From CAYLHF01 sp964383365 (GTDB lineage: Bacteria; Bacteroidota; Rhodothermia; Rhodothermales; UBA10348), in the NCBI GenBank assembly GCA_964383365.1, contig CAYLHF010000006.1, positions 1 to 64,000 of the forward strand: DNA of 64,000 nt, given 5' to 3'. Positions 45,447-55,200 of this stretch are shown piece by piece. Numbering within the stretch: the first letter of the stretch is position 1; every line of letters begins with the position of its first letter. Under the pieces are notes generated by a model, which saw nothing but the letters and a program-made list of their open reading frames with translations, did not search any database and was not told the origin of the DNA. The position numbers and the translations under genes were made by a program.

Positions 45447-46339
45447 GTACGTTGCTAAATAGACTGTTCGATTTCGACCGGCAAGAAACCGCCGGTGAAA
45501 TGCTGTTCTACCGCCTTTTCGAATTGTTGATCATGTACTGGGTGGTCACGTTCGCATGGAAATGGGGCCTTTACATTCAGCGTCTGGGGGATGTTGTCCT
45601 GCCGCTCGGGATCGCCAACTATCTGGATGTCTCGTTTATGTTTTCCGGAGGATTGAGTATCTGGAATGCAGCATTCATAACGGGGGCGTTCTTGGTGGGA
45701 CTTTTCCGTTTGTCCCGTTTCGGATATCCTGCAGCGTTTGCCCTGATGCATCTTCAGTATGCGTCGAGATTTGTTCTCGGAGAGATCTCCCATGGATCCA
45801 ACGTTATTGGCATGGCTCTGCTGGGGATGAGCCTCGCCGCGATCTTTTTCAGAGATCCGATCCTCCGACGTCGATTTGTGCTCGGGTTCGTACTCTTTTT
45901 TGTCGGACTGGGTTACACCTCTGCCGCGCTCAGTAAACTCGTTGCGTCCGGTCCTCTCTGGGTTGACGGCTCTCATCTCTGGATGTGGATCAATGAACGA
46001 ACCGTGGATGTCTATTCGATCACCGGTGTTCTGTCCCATAACCTGTTGCAACGCATATTGTTGAATTCCCGACTCCTGTCTACTCTCCTGCTCTCATTCG
46101 GCCTGGTTACCGAGCTCTTCGGGATCACCATGTGGTACCGGAGACGCTGGATCGTCATGACACTCCTGTTCGGCATGCACATAGGAATCCTGATGAGTAT
46201 GAAGATCAATTTCCCTGCCAATAATGCCATGCTACTGATTCTGGCATATCCGTGGGCAGACTTCATAGACCGATTCCTCCCTCTGTTGGGCAGGAACTCG
46301 CTTGATCGTTTGCGCAAATACGCGACACACCTTGCCTGA
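45443..46339 (+). CDS. HTTM-like multi-pass membrane protein
   Basis: The protein has 298 residues with about eight helices. The stretch YTSAALSKLVASGPLWVDGSHLWMWI (about 159-184) is like the conserved SKL..SG..WxxGxxL region of HTTM (horizontally transferred transmembrane) proteins, the group that includes vitamin-K-dependent gamma-carboxylase; the early Lys/His catalytic positions cannot be confirmed. A second stretch, TELFGITMWYRRRWIVMTLLFGMHIGILMSM, also fits with its GMHIG. It overlaps the upstream small gene by four bases. The pair is a candidate enzyme or transporter with a dedicated partner. The function is unknown. Confidence 0.55.
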   Translation: MSTLLNRLFDFDRQETAGEMLFYRLFELLIMYWVVTFAWKWGLYIQRLGDVVLPLGIANYLDVSFMFSGGLSIWNAAFITGAFLVGLFRLSRFGYPAAFALMHLQYASRFVLGEISHGSNVIGMALLGMSLAAIFFRDPILRRRFVLGFVLFFVGLGYTSAALSKLVASGPLWVDGSHLWMWINERTVDVYSITGVLSHNLLQRILLNSRLLSTLLLSFGLVTELFGITMWYRRRWIVMTLLFGMHIGILMSMKINFPANNAMLLILAYPWADFIDRFLPLLGRNSLDRLRKYATHLA

Positions 46340-46425
46340 TAAATCATGAATCGCGCCTGTCGATGCCCTTTATACGAAACGGCCTGGTCTGACATTCCGT
46401 GGTCTGAAACGCGGTCGTCAGAAAC

Positions 46426-46455
46426 CTGCCCTTTGTGCCCCGCATTGAAGGGCAG
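46426..46455 (+). other. Hairpin ahead of a GT4 gene
   Basis: CTGCCCTT (46426-46433) pairs perfectly with AAGGGCAG (46448-46455) around a 14-base loop. It lies 86 bases after the HTTM-like stop and 23 bases before the GT4 start, without a T-run, so it may shape the leader of the next gene or the tail of the previous one. Nothing else is seen in 46340-46478. Confidence 0.35.
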
Positions 46456-46478
46456 ACTTCTTATGGCAGGTCTCCCTC

Positions 46479-47648
46479 ATGCGTTTAGTCCTGGTTACAA
46501 CTGATTTTCCTCCTGCCGTCGGCGGAACGCAGACCTACGCGTTCGAACTGGCGGCTCGAATGCATACCGAAGTAGACCGATTCGAGGTCGTTGCTCCGCG
46601 TGAAAATGGTTCGGACGAAGTGGACGAAGTGCTTCCATTTTCGGTCCACCGAATTCAGACCGGTGCCAATTTTTTCCCCCTTCGAGCGCGACAAAAGCTG
46701 AACCGACGCTTCAGAGAGGGGCGCGTCGACGCCGCATTTTGCGTGTCATGGCCGGCGGCCCTCGCCTGTCTTCTGGCCGGTAGCAAACGCTATGGCATTA
46801 CACTCTTTTGTGCCGCACATGGAAGAGAATTGCTGCTGAATCCGTGGTCTCACGTGCCGCTCATTTCACGGTTTCCCGGTGTGAGTTCTTTGTATCCACG
46901 ACTCCGCGATCGGGTCCTGCAGTCGGTCGACACCTTCTTCCCGGTGAGCAGATATACAGGAACCCTCCTCAAGGACGCGGGAGTTGCGGAAGGCCGAATT
47001 CGCGTCCATGGTAACGGAACGGATCCCCGGCGGTTCTTCCCTGAGGATGCTTCGGATTTGAGGATGCAGTTGGGCGCATCTTCCAGACCGGTAGTGTTGT
47101 CCATTTGCCGCCTGGTCGAACGAAAGGGAATCGACACGCTCATTCGGTCGATCATCGCTGTCCGCCGTTTATTTCCCGATATATTCTGTCTGATCGGCGG
47201 TGACGGGCCCGACCGCCAGCGGCTGGAGGAACTCGTGGACCGCCTCAACCTGGATCGACATGTCCGTTTCTGCGGACGCATATCCTATTCCGAATTGAGA
47301 TCCTATTATAATGTTTGTGATGTCTTCGCGATGCCGGCCAGGGAACAGATACCCGATGTCGAAGGGTTTGGCATTGTTTTTCTGGAAGCGTCGGCCTGTG
47401 GCAAACCGGTAATTGGTACCCGAACCGGAGGTATTCCGGATGCTGTCATCGACCAGTCGACCGGCATTCTGATCAATCCAGACGATCCAGACGAATGTGC
47501 CGAGGCCCTGATCCAAATCCTCAGCGACGCTCAACTTGCCCGGCGCCTCGGCCGGTCGGGAGTCAATCATGTTGCCCGGACTGCTAACTGGAATAGTGTA
47601 GCCACGGCTCTGATCGAGGACATGCGACCCGGCCTCGCGGAAAGATGA
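46479..47648 (+). CDS. GT4-family glycosyltransferase (PimB-like)
   Basis: The protein has 389 residues. The first domain starts RLVLVTTDFPPAVGGTQTYAFELAARM (2-28), the G-G-[TI]-x-x-[YV] donor loop of the PimB/WbuB group. Further marks are LFCAAHGRELLLNP, FFPVSRYTGTLLKDAGV, and in the second domain VVLSICRLVERKGIDTLIRSI, CLIGGDGPDRQRLEELVDRL and VFAMPAREQIPDVEGFGIVFLEASACGKP, where the E-x7-E pair is present. It is a retaining sugar transferase to a lipid or glycan acceptor that cannot be read. The gene stands alone between an HTTM-like pair and maoC, all on the plus strand. Confidence 0.8.
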   Translation: MRLVLVTTDFPPAVGGTQTYAFELAARMHTEVDRFEVVAPRENGSDEVDEVLPFSVHRIQTGANFFPLRARQKLNRRFREGRVDAAFCVSWPAALACLLAGSKRYGITLFCAAHGRELLLNPWSHVPLISRFPGVSSLYPRLRDRVLQSVDTFFPVSRYTGTLLKDAGVAEGRIRVHGNGTDPRRFFPEDASDLRMQLGASSRPVVLSICRLVERKGIDTLIRSIIAVRRLFPDIFCLIGGDGPDRQRLEELVDRLNLDRHVRFCGRISYSELRSYYNVCDVFAMPAREQIPDVEGFGIVFLEASACGKPVIGTRTGGIPDAVIDQSTGILINPDDPDECAEALIQILSDAQLARRLGRSGVNHVARTANWNSVATALIEDMRPGLAER

Positions 47649-47738
47649 ATGCAGCCTGTCCGAAACGGACCCGCGTTCGATCTCTATGTTCGTATCTTCA
47701 GCCAATATCAACCCGGAATCACCACGTCAGCTTACGCT

Positions 47739-48158
47739 ATGAATACATTTGAGTCACTTTCTATTGGCGACTCCTTCTCCGTCGATCGATTAATCACATC
47801 CGAGGATGTGCAACTGTTTGCTGACGTAACGGGAGATGACAACCCGATTCATGTCGATGAGGAGTATGCTTCACAAACGAGATTCGGGAGGCCGGTAGCC
47901 CATGGCGTTCTGCTCCTGGGAGTCATCTCCAAAGTGCTGGGAAGAGACTTCCCGGGTCCTGGTAGTATCGCCGTGTCTATCTCGTGCAAGTTTCTCCGAC
48001 CGGTTCCGGTTGGATCAACAATAACGGTCGAGGTAAAGGTCTTCGAAAAAAACGAAAAACATGGACACGTCAAAATGCGTGTCTGGGTTTATCTGAACGG
48101 GAAGATGAGTGTTGCCGGGGAAGCCGTTCTTATTCCTCCGTCGGCCGAAAAAGGCTGA
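47739..48158 (+). CDS. MaoC-like (R)-specific enoyl-CoA hydratase
   Basis: The protein has 139 residues from the ATG at 47739; the frame runs back to 47649 without likeness. It is a single hot-dog domain with the hydratase 2 motif ADVTGDDNPIHVDEEYASQTRFGRPVAHGVLLLG (about 27-60), including the catalytic Asp and His (D-N-P-x-H). A FLRPVPVGSTITVEVKV strand fits the family. It hydrates trans-2-enoyl-CoA to (R)-3-hydroxyacyl-CoA in fatty acid or PHA metabolism. It lies 90 bases after the GT4 gene, and 44 bases separate it from the convergent M48 gene. Confidence 0.88.
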   Translation: MNTFESLSIGDSFSVDRLITSEDVQLFADVTGDDNPIHVDEEYASQTRFGRPVAHGVLLLGVISKVLGRDFPGPGSIAVSISCKFLRPVPVGSTITVEVKVFEKNEKHGHVKMRVWVYLNGKMSVAGEAVLIPPSAEKG

Positions 48159-48202
48159 GCGATCGGCTGTTTCGATGTGGAGCACTTCGTATATCCCCGG
48201 GC

Positions 48203-49693
48203 TCAACGAATCAGTTTATATTTTTTTCCTGATGGAAGGACGTCATCGAGTCTGACCTGATTCAGAATGGCAAGGCCGTTCGGTGTTACCCCTGACGGTA
48301 ATTTCACCGGAATGAGTGCGCGAAAAGCTCCGCTTCGAGAAACATGTTGCACATCCACACGGTCAGGCTGGGTCGCCAGAATGTCAGGATCGGACAGGGC
48401 AATAAATCCTTTCATAGTTGCCTGGAAATAACCGTCGTAGCTCTCGAATGTGTTTTTCGGAGCGAGGCCGATAAACCTGAACACGTTTCCTGCATAATCC
48501 ACGAAGTGGACTCGAAGTCGCGTCTTCTGTCCGTTGGAATCCGAGACTTCGGCGATGACGTACCTGGCAGAAAGCCCGTTGGAACTGCCTATTCCAGACT
48601 GAACGGTCGTGATACCCTCCTGCTTTGAAAATGCTTCGGCAGCAAGTTTGGCCGTTGCATGATCGGCGTCGATATCAAAAATGACGCCGGCCGTCTGATC
48701 CTTGTTGATCAGAATCACTTGAGACGGCTGATTGACCACCTGGAATATCGCAGAGACCGGGAAGGCAAATTTCAATCTCGGATGGTAGAAGATCCCGTCT
48801 CTCTCAAATCCGTTTTGTGGATCGTCCCCGAACACCATGCCGTTTATGGCGTCCAGATAAGAAGGTCCGTCGACCCGTGTCATCGGCTCTTTGGCTGCCC
48901 ACTCGGCAGACAGGCGCTTGATCGTCGACTCACGCTCACCGGGGTCCGGATGTGTACTCAGCATCGAGGGAATCTTTTGCCCGGATTGGTCACCGAGCCT
49001 CTTGAGCGATTGAAAAAAGTCAGCCGCGTGAGATGCATCATAACCGAGAAGAGCCGCATATTCTACGCCCAGCCGGTCAGACTCCCGTTCGTCGTCCCGA
49101 CCGTAACTCAGAAACAACAGCTGCGTCGCGGCGCTTCCGTAGTTCAGGATATCCTGGGCGGCGCTTCCTCCAGCGAGAATTTGGCCGCCTACTGCTGAAC
49201 CCAGTAACAATACTTGTGAAAACGATTGTTTGGCTGCTCTCTTGGAGGCATGACGACCGGCCACGTGTCCAATTTCATGTCCGAGTACAACCGCCAGCTG
49301 AGCCTGATCCTCGAGATGCGCCAGCAGGCCGCGTGTCACATACACGTAGCCTCCCGGGAGTGCGAATGCATTTACGACGGGACTGTCGAGCACCCTGAAA
49401 TGAAATTCTGTGGCCATCCATTCGGGATCAGCTCCGGCGCGTCGGAGATGACTGACCCCTACGAGTGACTGTCCGATCTCTTCGACGTACCGTGCTAACT
49501 CGGCATCGTCATACAACCCGTACTGCTTGACGATTTCTGAGTCGGCAGTCCGTCCCAGATTGATCTCCTCCTGCCAGGAATAACCATAGGCTCTTTTCCG
49601 TCCACTGATGGGACTTTTTGAGACAATACATCCGGAAAGTATTACAGCAAGGATACCTATCCACAGACAGGACCGTTTGCGAAAATTCTGCAT
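48203..49693 (-). CDS. M48-family zinc metalloprotease lipoprotein
   Basis: The protein has 496 residues. A lipoprotein signal has the lipobox LSGC (19-22), so Cys22 is probably acylated. The protease domain has VNAFALPGGYVYVTRGLLAHL and the zinc motif HEIGH at 139-143, then the third ligand in the ESDRLGVEYAALLGYD stretch near 215-225. C-terminal of about 275 there is a beta-rich domain with two repeated-looking halves (FPVSAIFQVVNQPSQVIL, KTRLRVHFVDYAGNVFRFIGLA). It resembles the BepA/YfgC-type outer-membrane quality-control proteases but without TPR repeats. Substrates are unknown. Confidence 0.88.
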   Translation of the reverse strand: MQNFRKRSCLWIGILAVILSGCIVSKSPISGRKRAYGYSWQEEINLGRTADSEIVKQYGLYDDAELARYVEEIGQSLVGVSHLRRAGADPEWMATEFHFRVLDSPVVNAFALPGGYVYVTRGLLAHLEDQAQLAVVLGHEIGHVAGRHASKRAAKQSFSQVLLLGSAVGGQILAGGSAAQDILNYGSAATQLLFLSYGRDDERESDRLGVEYAALLGYDASHAADFFQSLKRLGDQSGQKIPSMLSTHPDPGERESTIKRLSAEWAAKEPMTRVDGPSYLDAINGMVFGDDPQNGFERDGIFYHPRLKFAFPVSAIFQVVNQPSQVILINKDQTAGVIFDIDADHATAKLAAEAFSKQEGITTVQSGIGSSNGLSARYVIAEVSDSNGQKTRLRVHFVDYAGNVFRFIGLAPKNTFESYDGYFQATMKGFIALSDPDILATQPDRVDVQHVSRSGAFRALIPVKLPSGVTPNGLAILNQVRLDDVLPSGKKYKLIR

Positions 49694-49731
49694 TGTTCCT
49701 CGACGGTCTTTAATGAAGTAGCCGATGTCAG

Positions 49732-50895
49732 TCAGGTACTGATGGACGACGCGATGTCTTCTGTATCTAAAGGTCCTGGATTTATTTCGATTCGCCGGTT
49801 GTTTTTCGTGGAAAAATCTACCGATCCTTTAAAAATGTCTTTCCGCGCCGCTGTAATAATACACTGATTATTGCTGTCAGCCTCTAGAATTTCAAGGAAT
49901 ATGCTGATTCTATCCTGGTCCAGGTTATCGAAAATATCGTCGAGGAGCATAATGGGGGCTTCTCCTGTCTGCTGTCTCAAATACTCGAATTGAGCCAGCT
50001 TCATTGCGAGTCCAAACGTTCGATGTTGGCCCTGAGATGCGTATCGGCGAACGTCCATGTCGTTCAGGAAAAAAACCACTTCGTCCCTGTGCGGTCCGAT
50101 GAGTGTACTCCCTCGTTCGCGCTCTCGATCTTTCGTCTCTCCCAGCGCCAGTCTGAACCGATCTTGTATTGATTCCGTGGTCCAGGAGTCGATATTCTCG
50201 CGAAATGGTCGGTATACCATTACCGGCTCCTCGACGACGGCGCGTAATTGCACGTAAGCATTCCGTAACATTTCGGAGAAGCACACCAGGAAGTCCCGTC
50301 GGGAAGCAAGGATTGCGGTCCCTGATTGTACCAGGGATTCCGTATACGTTGCCAGAACGTCTTCATTGATCGGCTCGCGGCCGCGCCTTCCCCTGAAGAG
50401 GATCTCATTCCGCTGACGAAGCGTCCTCCGATATCTCATGACCTCGCTCAGGTATACCGGGCTGGACTGGCTGATAATGTTGTTCAGAAATCGTCTTCGT
50501 TCCTCCGGCCCACCGGTTGTAAGCGACTGATCTTCCGGTGAATAGACGACGACCGGTAGTTGTCCGACGAGTCTGGACAGTCGATCTATCGGACTACCGT
50601 TTATAAACACCCGTTTTCCATCGCGACCGGCATAAATAAGTCTGACATCAAGATGGTGTCTCCTTTCCCCTGTAAATGAGCCATCGATCTGAAAAAAAGG
50701 CTCATTACGTCGCAAAACGTATTGATCGCTCGATGTAAGAAAACTCTTGGTCAGGCACAGGTAATGTATGGCCTCGAGCAGATTCGTCTTTCCCGCACCA
50801 TTCGGCCCATGGATAATATTTATCCCATCGGAAAATTCGATTTCCGATGCTGCATGGGCACGGAAGTTCTTCAGTATCAGGGATTCGATAATCAT
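49732..50895 (-). CDS. recF: DNA replication and repair protein RecF
   Basis: The protein has 387 residues from the ATG at 50895, since RecF proteins begin with IESLILKNFRAH; the frame extends to 50973, but that would overlap the murQ region. The SMC-like ATPase has the P-loop GPNGAGKT at 30-37, the LEAIHYLCLTKSFLTSSD stretch after it, VVVYSPEDQSLTTGGPEERRRFLN, and, near the end, the signature ASQGQHRTFGLAMKLAQF and Walker B IMLLDDIFDNLD. RecF loads RecA at gaps with RecO/RecR. dnaN, usually next to it, is absent. It is divergent from murQ. Confidence 0.95.
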   Translation of the reverse strand: MIIESLILKNFRAHAASEIEFSDGINIIHGPNGAGKTNLLEAIHYLCLTKSFLTSSDQYVLRRNEPFFQIDGSFTGERRHHLDVRLIYAGRDGKRVFINGSPIDRLSRLVGQLPVVVYSPEDQSLTTGGPEERRRFLNNIISQSSPVYLSEVMRYRRTLRQRNEILFRGRRGREPINEDVLATYTESLVQSGTAILASRRDFLVCFSEMLRNAYVQLRAVVEEPVMVYRPFRENIDSWTTESIQDRFRLALGETKDRERERGSTLIGPHRDEVVFFLNDMDVRRYASQGQHRTFGLAMKLAQFEYLRQQTGEAPIMLLDDIFDNLDQDRISIFLEILEADSNNQCIITAARKDIFKGSVDFSTKNNRRIEINPGPLDTEDIASSIST

Positions 50896-51035
50896 ACCAT
50901 GCACGTGTACGTCCGGGGCGGTATTTGGATCTACATCGACTTCACGATCTTCCGTTTGATTCCGCTCTCGCAATTGAAGAACTTAGGGCTGAGATACCCT
51001 TCCTGTTTCGAAATACATTTGACGACGTCAAATTG

Positions 51036-51974
51036 ATGAAAGAAGAGAGTGCCCTGTTCGCAGAGCTTAAATCACTGGCAACGGAACAACGAAATCCGAA
51101 TTCGATAAATTTCGATTCCGATTCAGTCGAAGACATTTTGCGGGTGATCAACCGGGAAGATCAGCACGTCGCGGTTGCTGTTCAGTCCGAGATCCCATTC
51201 ATCGCCGAGGCGGTTCGAATCGTAGTACATGCATTTCGCAACGGGGGTAGACTGTTTTATGCCGGTGCGGGAACGAGTGGTCGATTGGGTATTCTGGACG
51301 CATCGGAATGTCCTCCTACATTCGGAACACCCCCTGAGTGGGTTCAGGGACTCATAGCGGGAGGACCTCCTGCGGTATTCCGGTCCCAGGAAGGTGCCGA
51401 AGACCTCGAAGAAAACGGTGAAATCGCACTCAGGAAGGCAGGAATCGGCCCGGAAGATGTCGTATGCGGGATAGCGGCCAGTCGCAGAACTCCCTACGTC
51501 ATCGGAGCAGTAAAATATGCACGTTCCCTGGGTTGTAGGACCCTGTTCGTCACCTGTACACCCAGGTCCGAGTTCCGTACAGAAGTCGATGTCGCAATCT
51601 GCCCTGTTGTCGGACCGGAAGTAATTATGGGTTCAACCCGAATGAAAAGTGGAACGGCCCAGAAACTGGTGTTGAATATGCTAACGACGGCCGCTATGGT
51701 ACGACTCGGAAAAGTATATGAGAATATGATGGTCGACCTTCAGATGACCAATCAGAAACTCGTCGAGCGGTCCCGCCGGACGGTAATGACGGTAACCGGT
51801 ATCGACTACACCACGGCCTCTGATGTATTGGCGGCTGCAGATGGTCACGTTAAAACAGCCCTTGTGATGCATATCGCGAAAGCCACAAAATCGGAGGCAG
51901 AAGATCGGTTGAGGCGGTCCAACGGATTCGTGAGGCCCGCCATCGCAGGTCAATTGTACAATCCGGATACGTAA
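51036..51974 (+). CDS. murQ: N-acetylmuramic acid 6-phosphate etherase MurQ
   Basis: The protein has 312 residues from the ATG at 51036; the frame continues back to a TTG at 50925 that would overlap recF. It is a SIS-domain enzyme that splits MurNAc-6-phosphate into GlcNAc-6-phosphate and lactate, for wall recycling. Seen: ESALFAELKSLATEQRNPNS (a start typical of MurQ), RLFYAGAGTSGRLGILDASECPPTFGTPP with the sugar-phosphate loop and catalytic Glu, IIAGGPPAVF-like sequence, GSTRMKSGTAQKLVLNM and KVYENMMVDLQMTNQKL. It is divergent from recF. No transporter or kinase of the pathway is next to it. Confidence 0.96.
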   Translation: MKEESALFAELKSLATEQRNPNSINFDSDSVEDILRVINREDQHVAVAVQSEIPFIAEAVRIVVHAFRNGGRLFYAGAGTSGRLGILDASECPPTFGTPPEWVQGLIAGGPPAVFRSQEGAEDLEENGEIALRKAGIGPEDVVCGIAASRRTPYVIGAVKYARSLGCRTLFVTCTPRSEFRTEVDVAICPVVGPEVIMGSTRMKSGTAQKLVLNMLTTAAMVRLGKVYENMMVDLQMTNQKLVERSRRTVMTVTGIDYTTASDVLAAADGHVKTALVMHIAKATKSEAEDRLRRSNGFVRPAIAGQLYNPDT

Positions 51975-52285
51975 TGGCAGGACTCCCGCGGAAGCGTATC
52001 TTTCCATCCGGAAGATCCGCTTTGGTTGCAGATCTATTACGGACGGCATTGACCTGGATATTCCTGTTCACCGGACTCAGAGCTGTTTGACCAACTATCT
52101 TCGACGTATTGTCGTATTGCAGAGCCCGGTTCCATTCGCCCTACTGGCACGTGGCGACCGGATTCAAACAAAATATGGCCGTATTGTTGAAATTTGTATA
52201 GGTTATTTCAATAAACGTAGACATGTTTCACGTGAAACATGTTTCATGATCCCGCCTGCGAAATAGAGACGTCGATTGATCAATT
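51975..52285. other. 311-bp intergenic stretch before mfd
   Basis: No gene is seen. The right half is AT-rich (around 52165-52220) and leads to the parS palindrome at 52221-52242. I see no cluster of TTATCCACA-like DnaA boxes, so there is no direct sign of an origin here. The mfd promoter must lie here but I cannot fix it. Confidence 0.5.
52221..52242. other. parS centromere site (perfect, extended)
   Basis: The core TGTTTCACGTGAAACA lies at 52224-52239 and matches the ParB-binding consensus on all 16 positions. Three further bases on each side keep the symmetry, giving a 22-bp perfect palindrome. A further half-site, ATGTTTCA (52239-52246), follows directly. Chromosomal parS sites nucleate ParB sliding clamps near the origin. 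Confidence 0.93.
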
Positions 52286-55200
52286 GTGTGTCATCGTGGA
52301 TGCCACGAAGCGGACACGACAACCAGCCATTTAGCATACAGAAACACAGAGTCGTTGGCCATTCTCCCTGTCTATAACGCGATTGCGTCTTCGTCGGATG
52401 TCCGACAACTTCAAGAGCGGGTCCGCGACCTTCCAGCCACGGGGAACGTGTCGGTACGTGGACTTTCCGGATCGTTGCATGCGTTCATCGCCGCGGCGCT
52501 CTCCAGGAGTGAAGAGGCTCCCATCTTATGCCTGCTGGATTCGGCAGAAACGGCGTCATTTTTTCACAGCGACCTACAGCAGGTACTTCGTTCCGATGAA
52601 GGAATTCTCCTGTTTCCACCGTCAGACCGCAACCCATACGATCCCGAACATGTTACGGACCCGGTTCCGACCATACAGCGGGTTGACATTATCCAGCAAT
52701 TATCGGAGGGATTTACCGGTGTCTTGGTCACATCCGCTGACGCATTTCTTGAGAAGGTACCGGCGATTGACTCCGTCTCAGAGCAGACCTTCTCGGTCCA
52801 GGATGGTGCTTCCATAGATCAATCCGAACTGATCGAAAACCTCGTTAATCAGGGGTTTGACCGGGTTGAATTTGTCGAACGCCCGGGAGAAATCGCCCTC
52901 AGAGGAGGCATTCTTGACGTGTTCCCTTTCTCTGGCGACTTCCCGATTCGCATTGAATTTTTTGGAGACGAGGTAGACTCAATCAGGGAGTTTGACATCC
53001 TCTCGCAGCGATCTGTCAGCCGGCTGAAGACGGCACGTCTTGTTCCTGATCTTGAACGGGATGATGCTGCTGAGGCCAGTAGAGTGTCCATCAGTGACTA
53101 TTTACCTCAAGACTTCATTGTTTTGACCGTAAACAGTATTCCGATCTTTGAACGCCTCCAGGCCAGAGCGACAGAGATACAGGAGACGGCCCGCGTTGCC
53201 ATCGATCATGATCCAGAGATGTTGCCCCCGGAGGCCTATTATCAACAGGCGCACGACTGTCAGCTACTGATCGAATCCCACCGTTCTGTATCGATTGGTT
53301 TATTTCAGGAATCTGGCACCGACGATACGGTGTCTTTTGTCTCGCGCCCGCAACCGTCATTTAACAGTTCCGTCAAGCTCCTGCGTTCTCGCCTCGTAGC
53401 AAACAAGGCAGGTGGTATTCACACCCATATACTATGCACGAGTCGCGGTCAAGAATCCAGGATTCGTGATCTACTCCAGGATGATGAGGAGCGCCTTGAC
53501 GTAAACGTATCCGTCGAATCCCTCCATGAAGGATTCGAATATTCAGGCCTGAACCTGGCCGTATATACGGACCACCAGATATTCAACCGATACCATAGAC
53601 CCTCTACCAGACGGCAAAAACGACGTTTTGGTGGAATCAGCCTTCGAGAATTAAGCCACCTTGTGCCAGGAGATTTTGTCGTCCACATAGATCATGGCAT
53701 CGGTCGCTTCGACGGAATGGAGCAACTGGATGTGCGCGGAAAGAGGCAGGAGGTCGTCAGGTTGAGCTACCAGAATGGCGATACGCTGTTTGTAAATGTC
53801 AACGCCCTATACAAGCTTCATAAGTACAAAGGGAAAGACGGACACAAACCCGTACTGACGAAACTGGGCTCCGGACAGTGGGACCGGGCTAAATCCCGGA
53901 CGAAGTCGCGCGTAAAAGACATCGCGAGAGACCTGATCAAGCTGTACGCCCAACGAAAAGCCGCGGGTGGTTTTTCTTTCGGTGAAGACACCATCTGGCA
54001 GCAGGAATTGGAGGCCTCTTTCCCGTTCGAAGACACGCCCGACCAGGCATCTGCGGCAGAATCGGTAAAAGCAGACATGTCTGAGCCTGTTCCGATGGAC
54101 CGACTGGTGTGTGGAGATGTCGGGTTTGGCAAGACAGAAATAGCTGTTAGAGCCGCATTCAAGGCCGTTCAGGAGGGCAAACAGGTGGCCATCCTGGTGC
54201 CGACAACGGTTCTGGCCATGCAGCATTATCGCACATTCAGTACCCGTCTCGCGGCATACCCCGTGAGCGTCGACGTGCTGTCGAGATTCAGAACGCCGGC
54301 CCAAATTCGATCAACGATCAGTCGTATTTCCGACGGGACAGCCGATATCGTCGTCGGAACACATCGCCTGGTATCTAAAGATGTGGTATTTAAGGACCTT
54401 GGACTACTCGTTATCGATGAAGAGCAACGATTCGGTGTGGGAGTAAAGGAGAAGCTGCGAGAGATGCGTGTCGCTGTCGATACGTTGACGCTGACCGCCA
54501 CGCCGATACCCAGGACGCTGCAGTTCTCGTTGCTCGGTGCGAGGGACCTCTCGATCATCGCCACAGCTCCACCCAACCGTCAGCCCATTGAAACGGAAAT
54601 TCACACCTTCGACAAGGACCTGATCAGGGATGCCATTTTGTATGAAACAGGGCGCGGAGGGCAGGTTTTCTTCATTCACAACCGGGTTCAGTCGATCGCT
54701 GAAATCGCAGATCAGATCCATATGCTTCTCCCGGATATTCGTGTCGGCGTGGGTCATGGACAGATGAAGGGGCCCGAGTTGGAACGTGTTATGATGGGCT
54801 TTTTCGAGCGAAAATATGACGTTCTGGTCAGCACAAATATTATCGAAAACGGTCTCGACGTATCAAATGCGAACACAATAATTATTAATCGGGCGGGTCA
54901 TTTTGGCCTATCAGAACTCCATCAACTTCGTGGGAGGGTGGGCAGATCCGATCGTAAGGCATTCTGCTATCTGCTCGTCCCGAGCGTAAAAGGCTTGACC
55001 CGAGAGGCACGTCAACGGCTGCAAGCCGTCGAGGAATTGAGCGACCTCGGAAGTGGATTCCATATCGCCATGAGGGATCTTGATATTCGGGGAGCAGGAA
55101 ATCTTCTTGGCGCCGAACAAACCGGGTTTATGGAAGATGTCGGTTACGAAACCTATCATCGTATTCTCGATGAGGCGGTCGAAGAGCTCAGGAACACGGA

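Noticed and set aside
51975..52285. Possible chromosomal origin next to parS
   Set aside because: There is no cluster of DnaA boxes and no dnaA; only isolated near-matches such as TATCCACA occur across the window.
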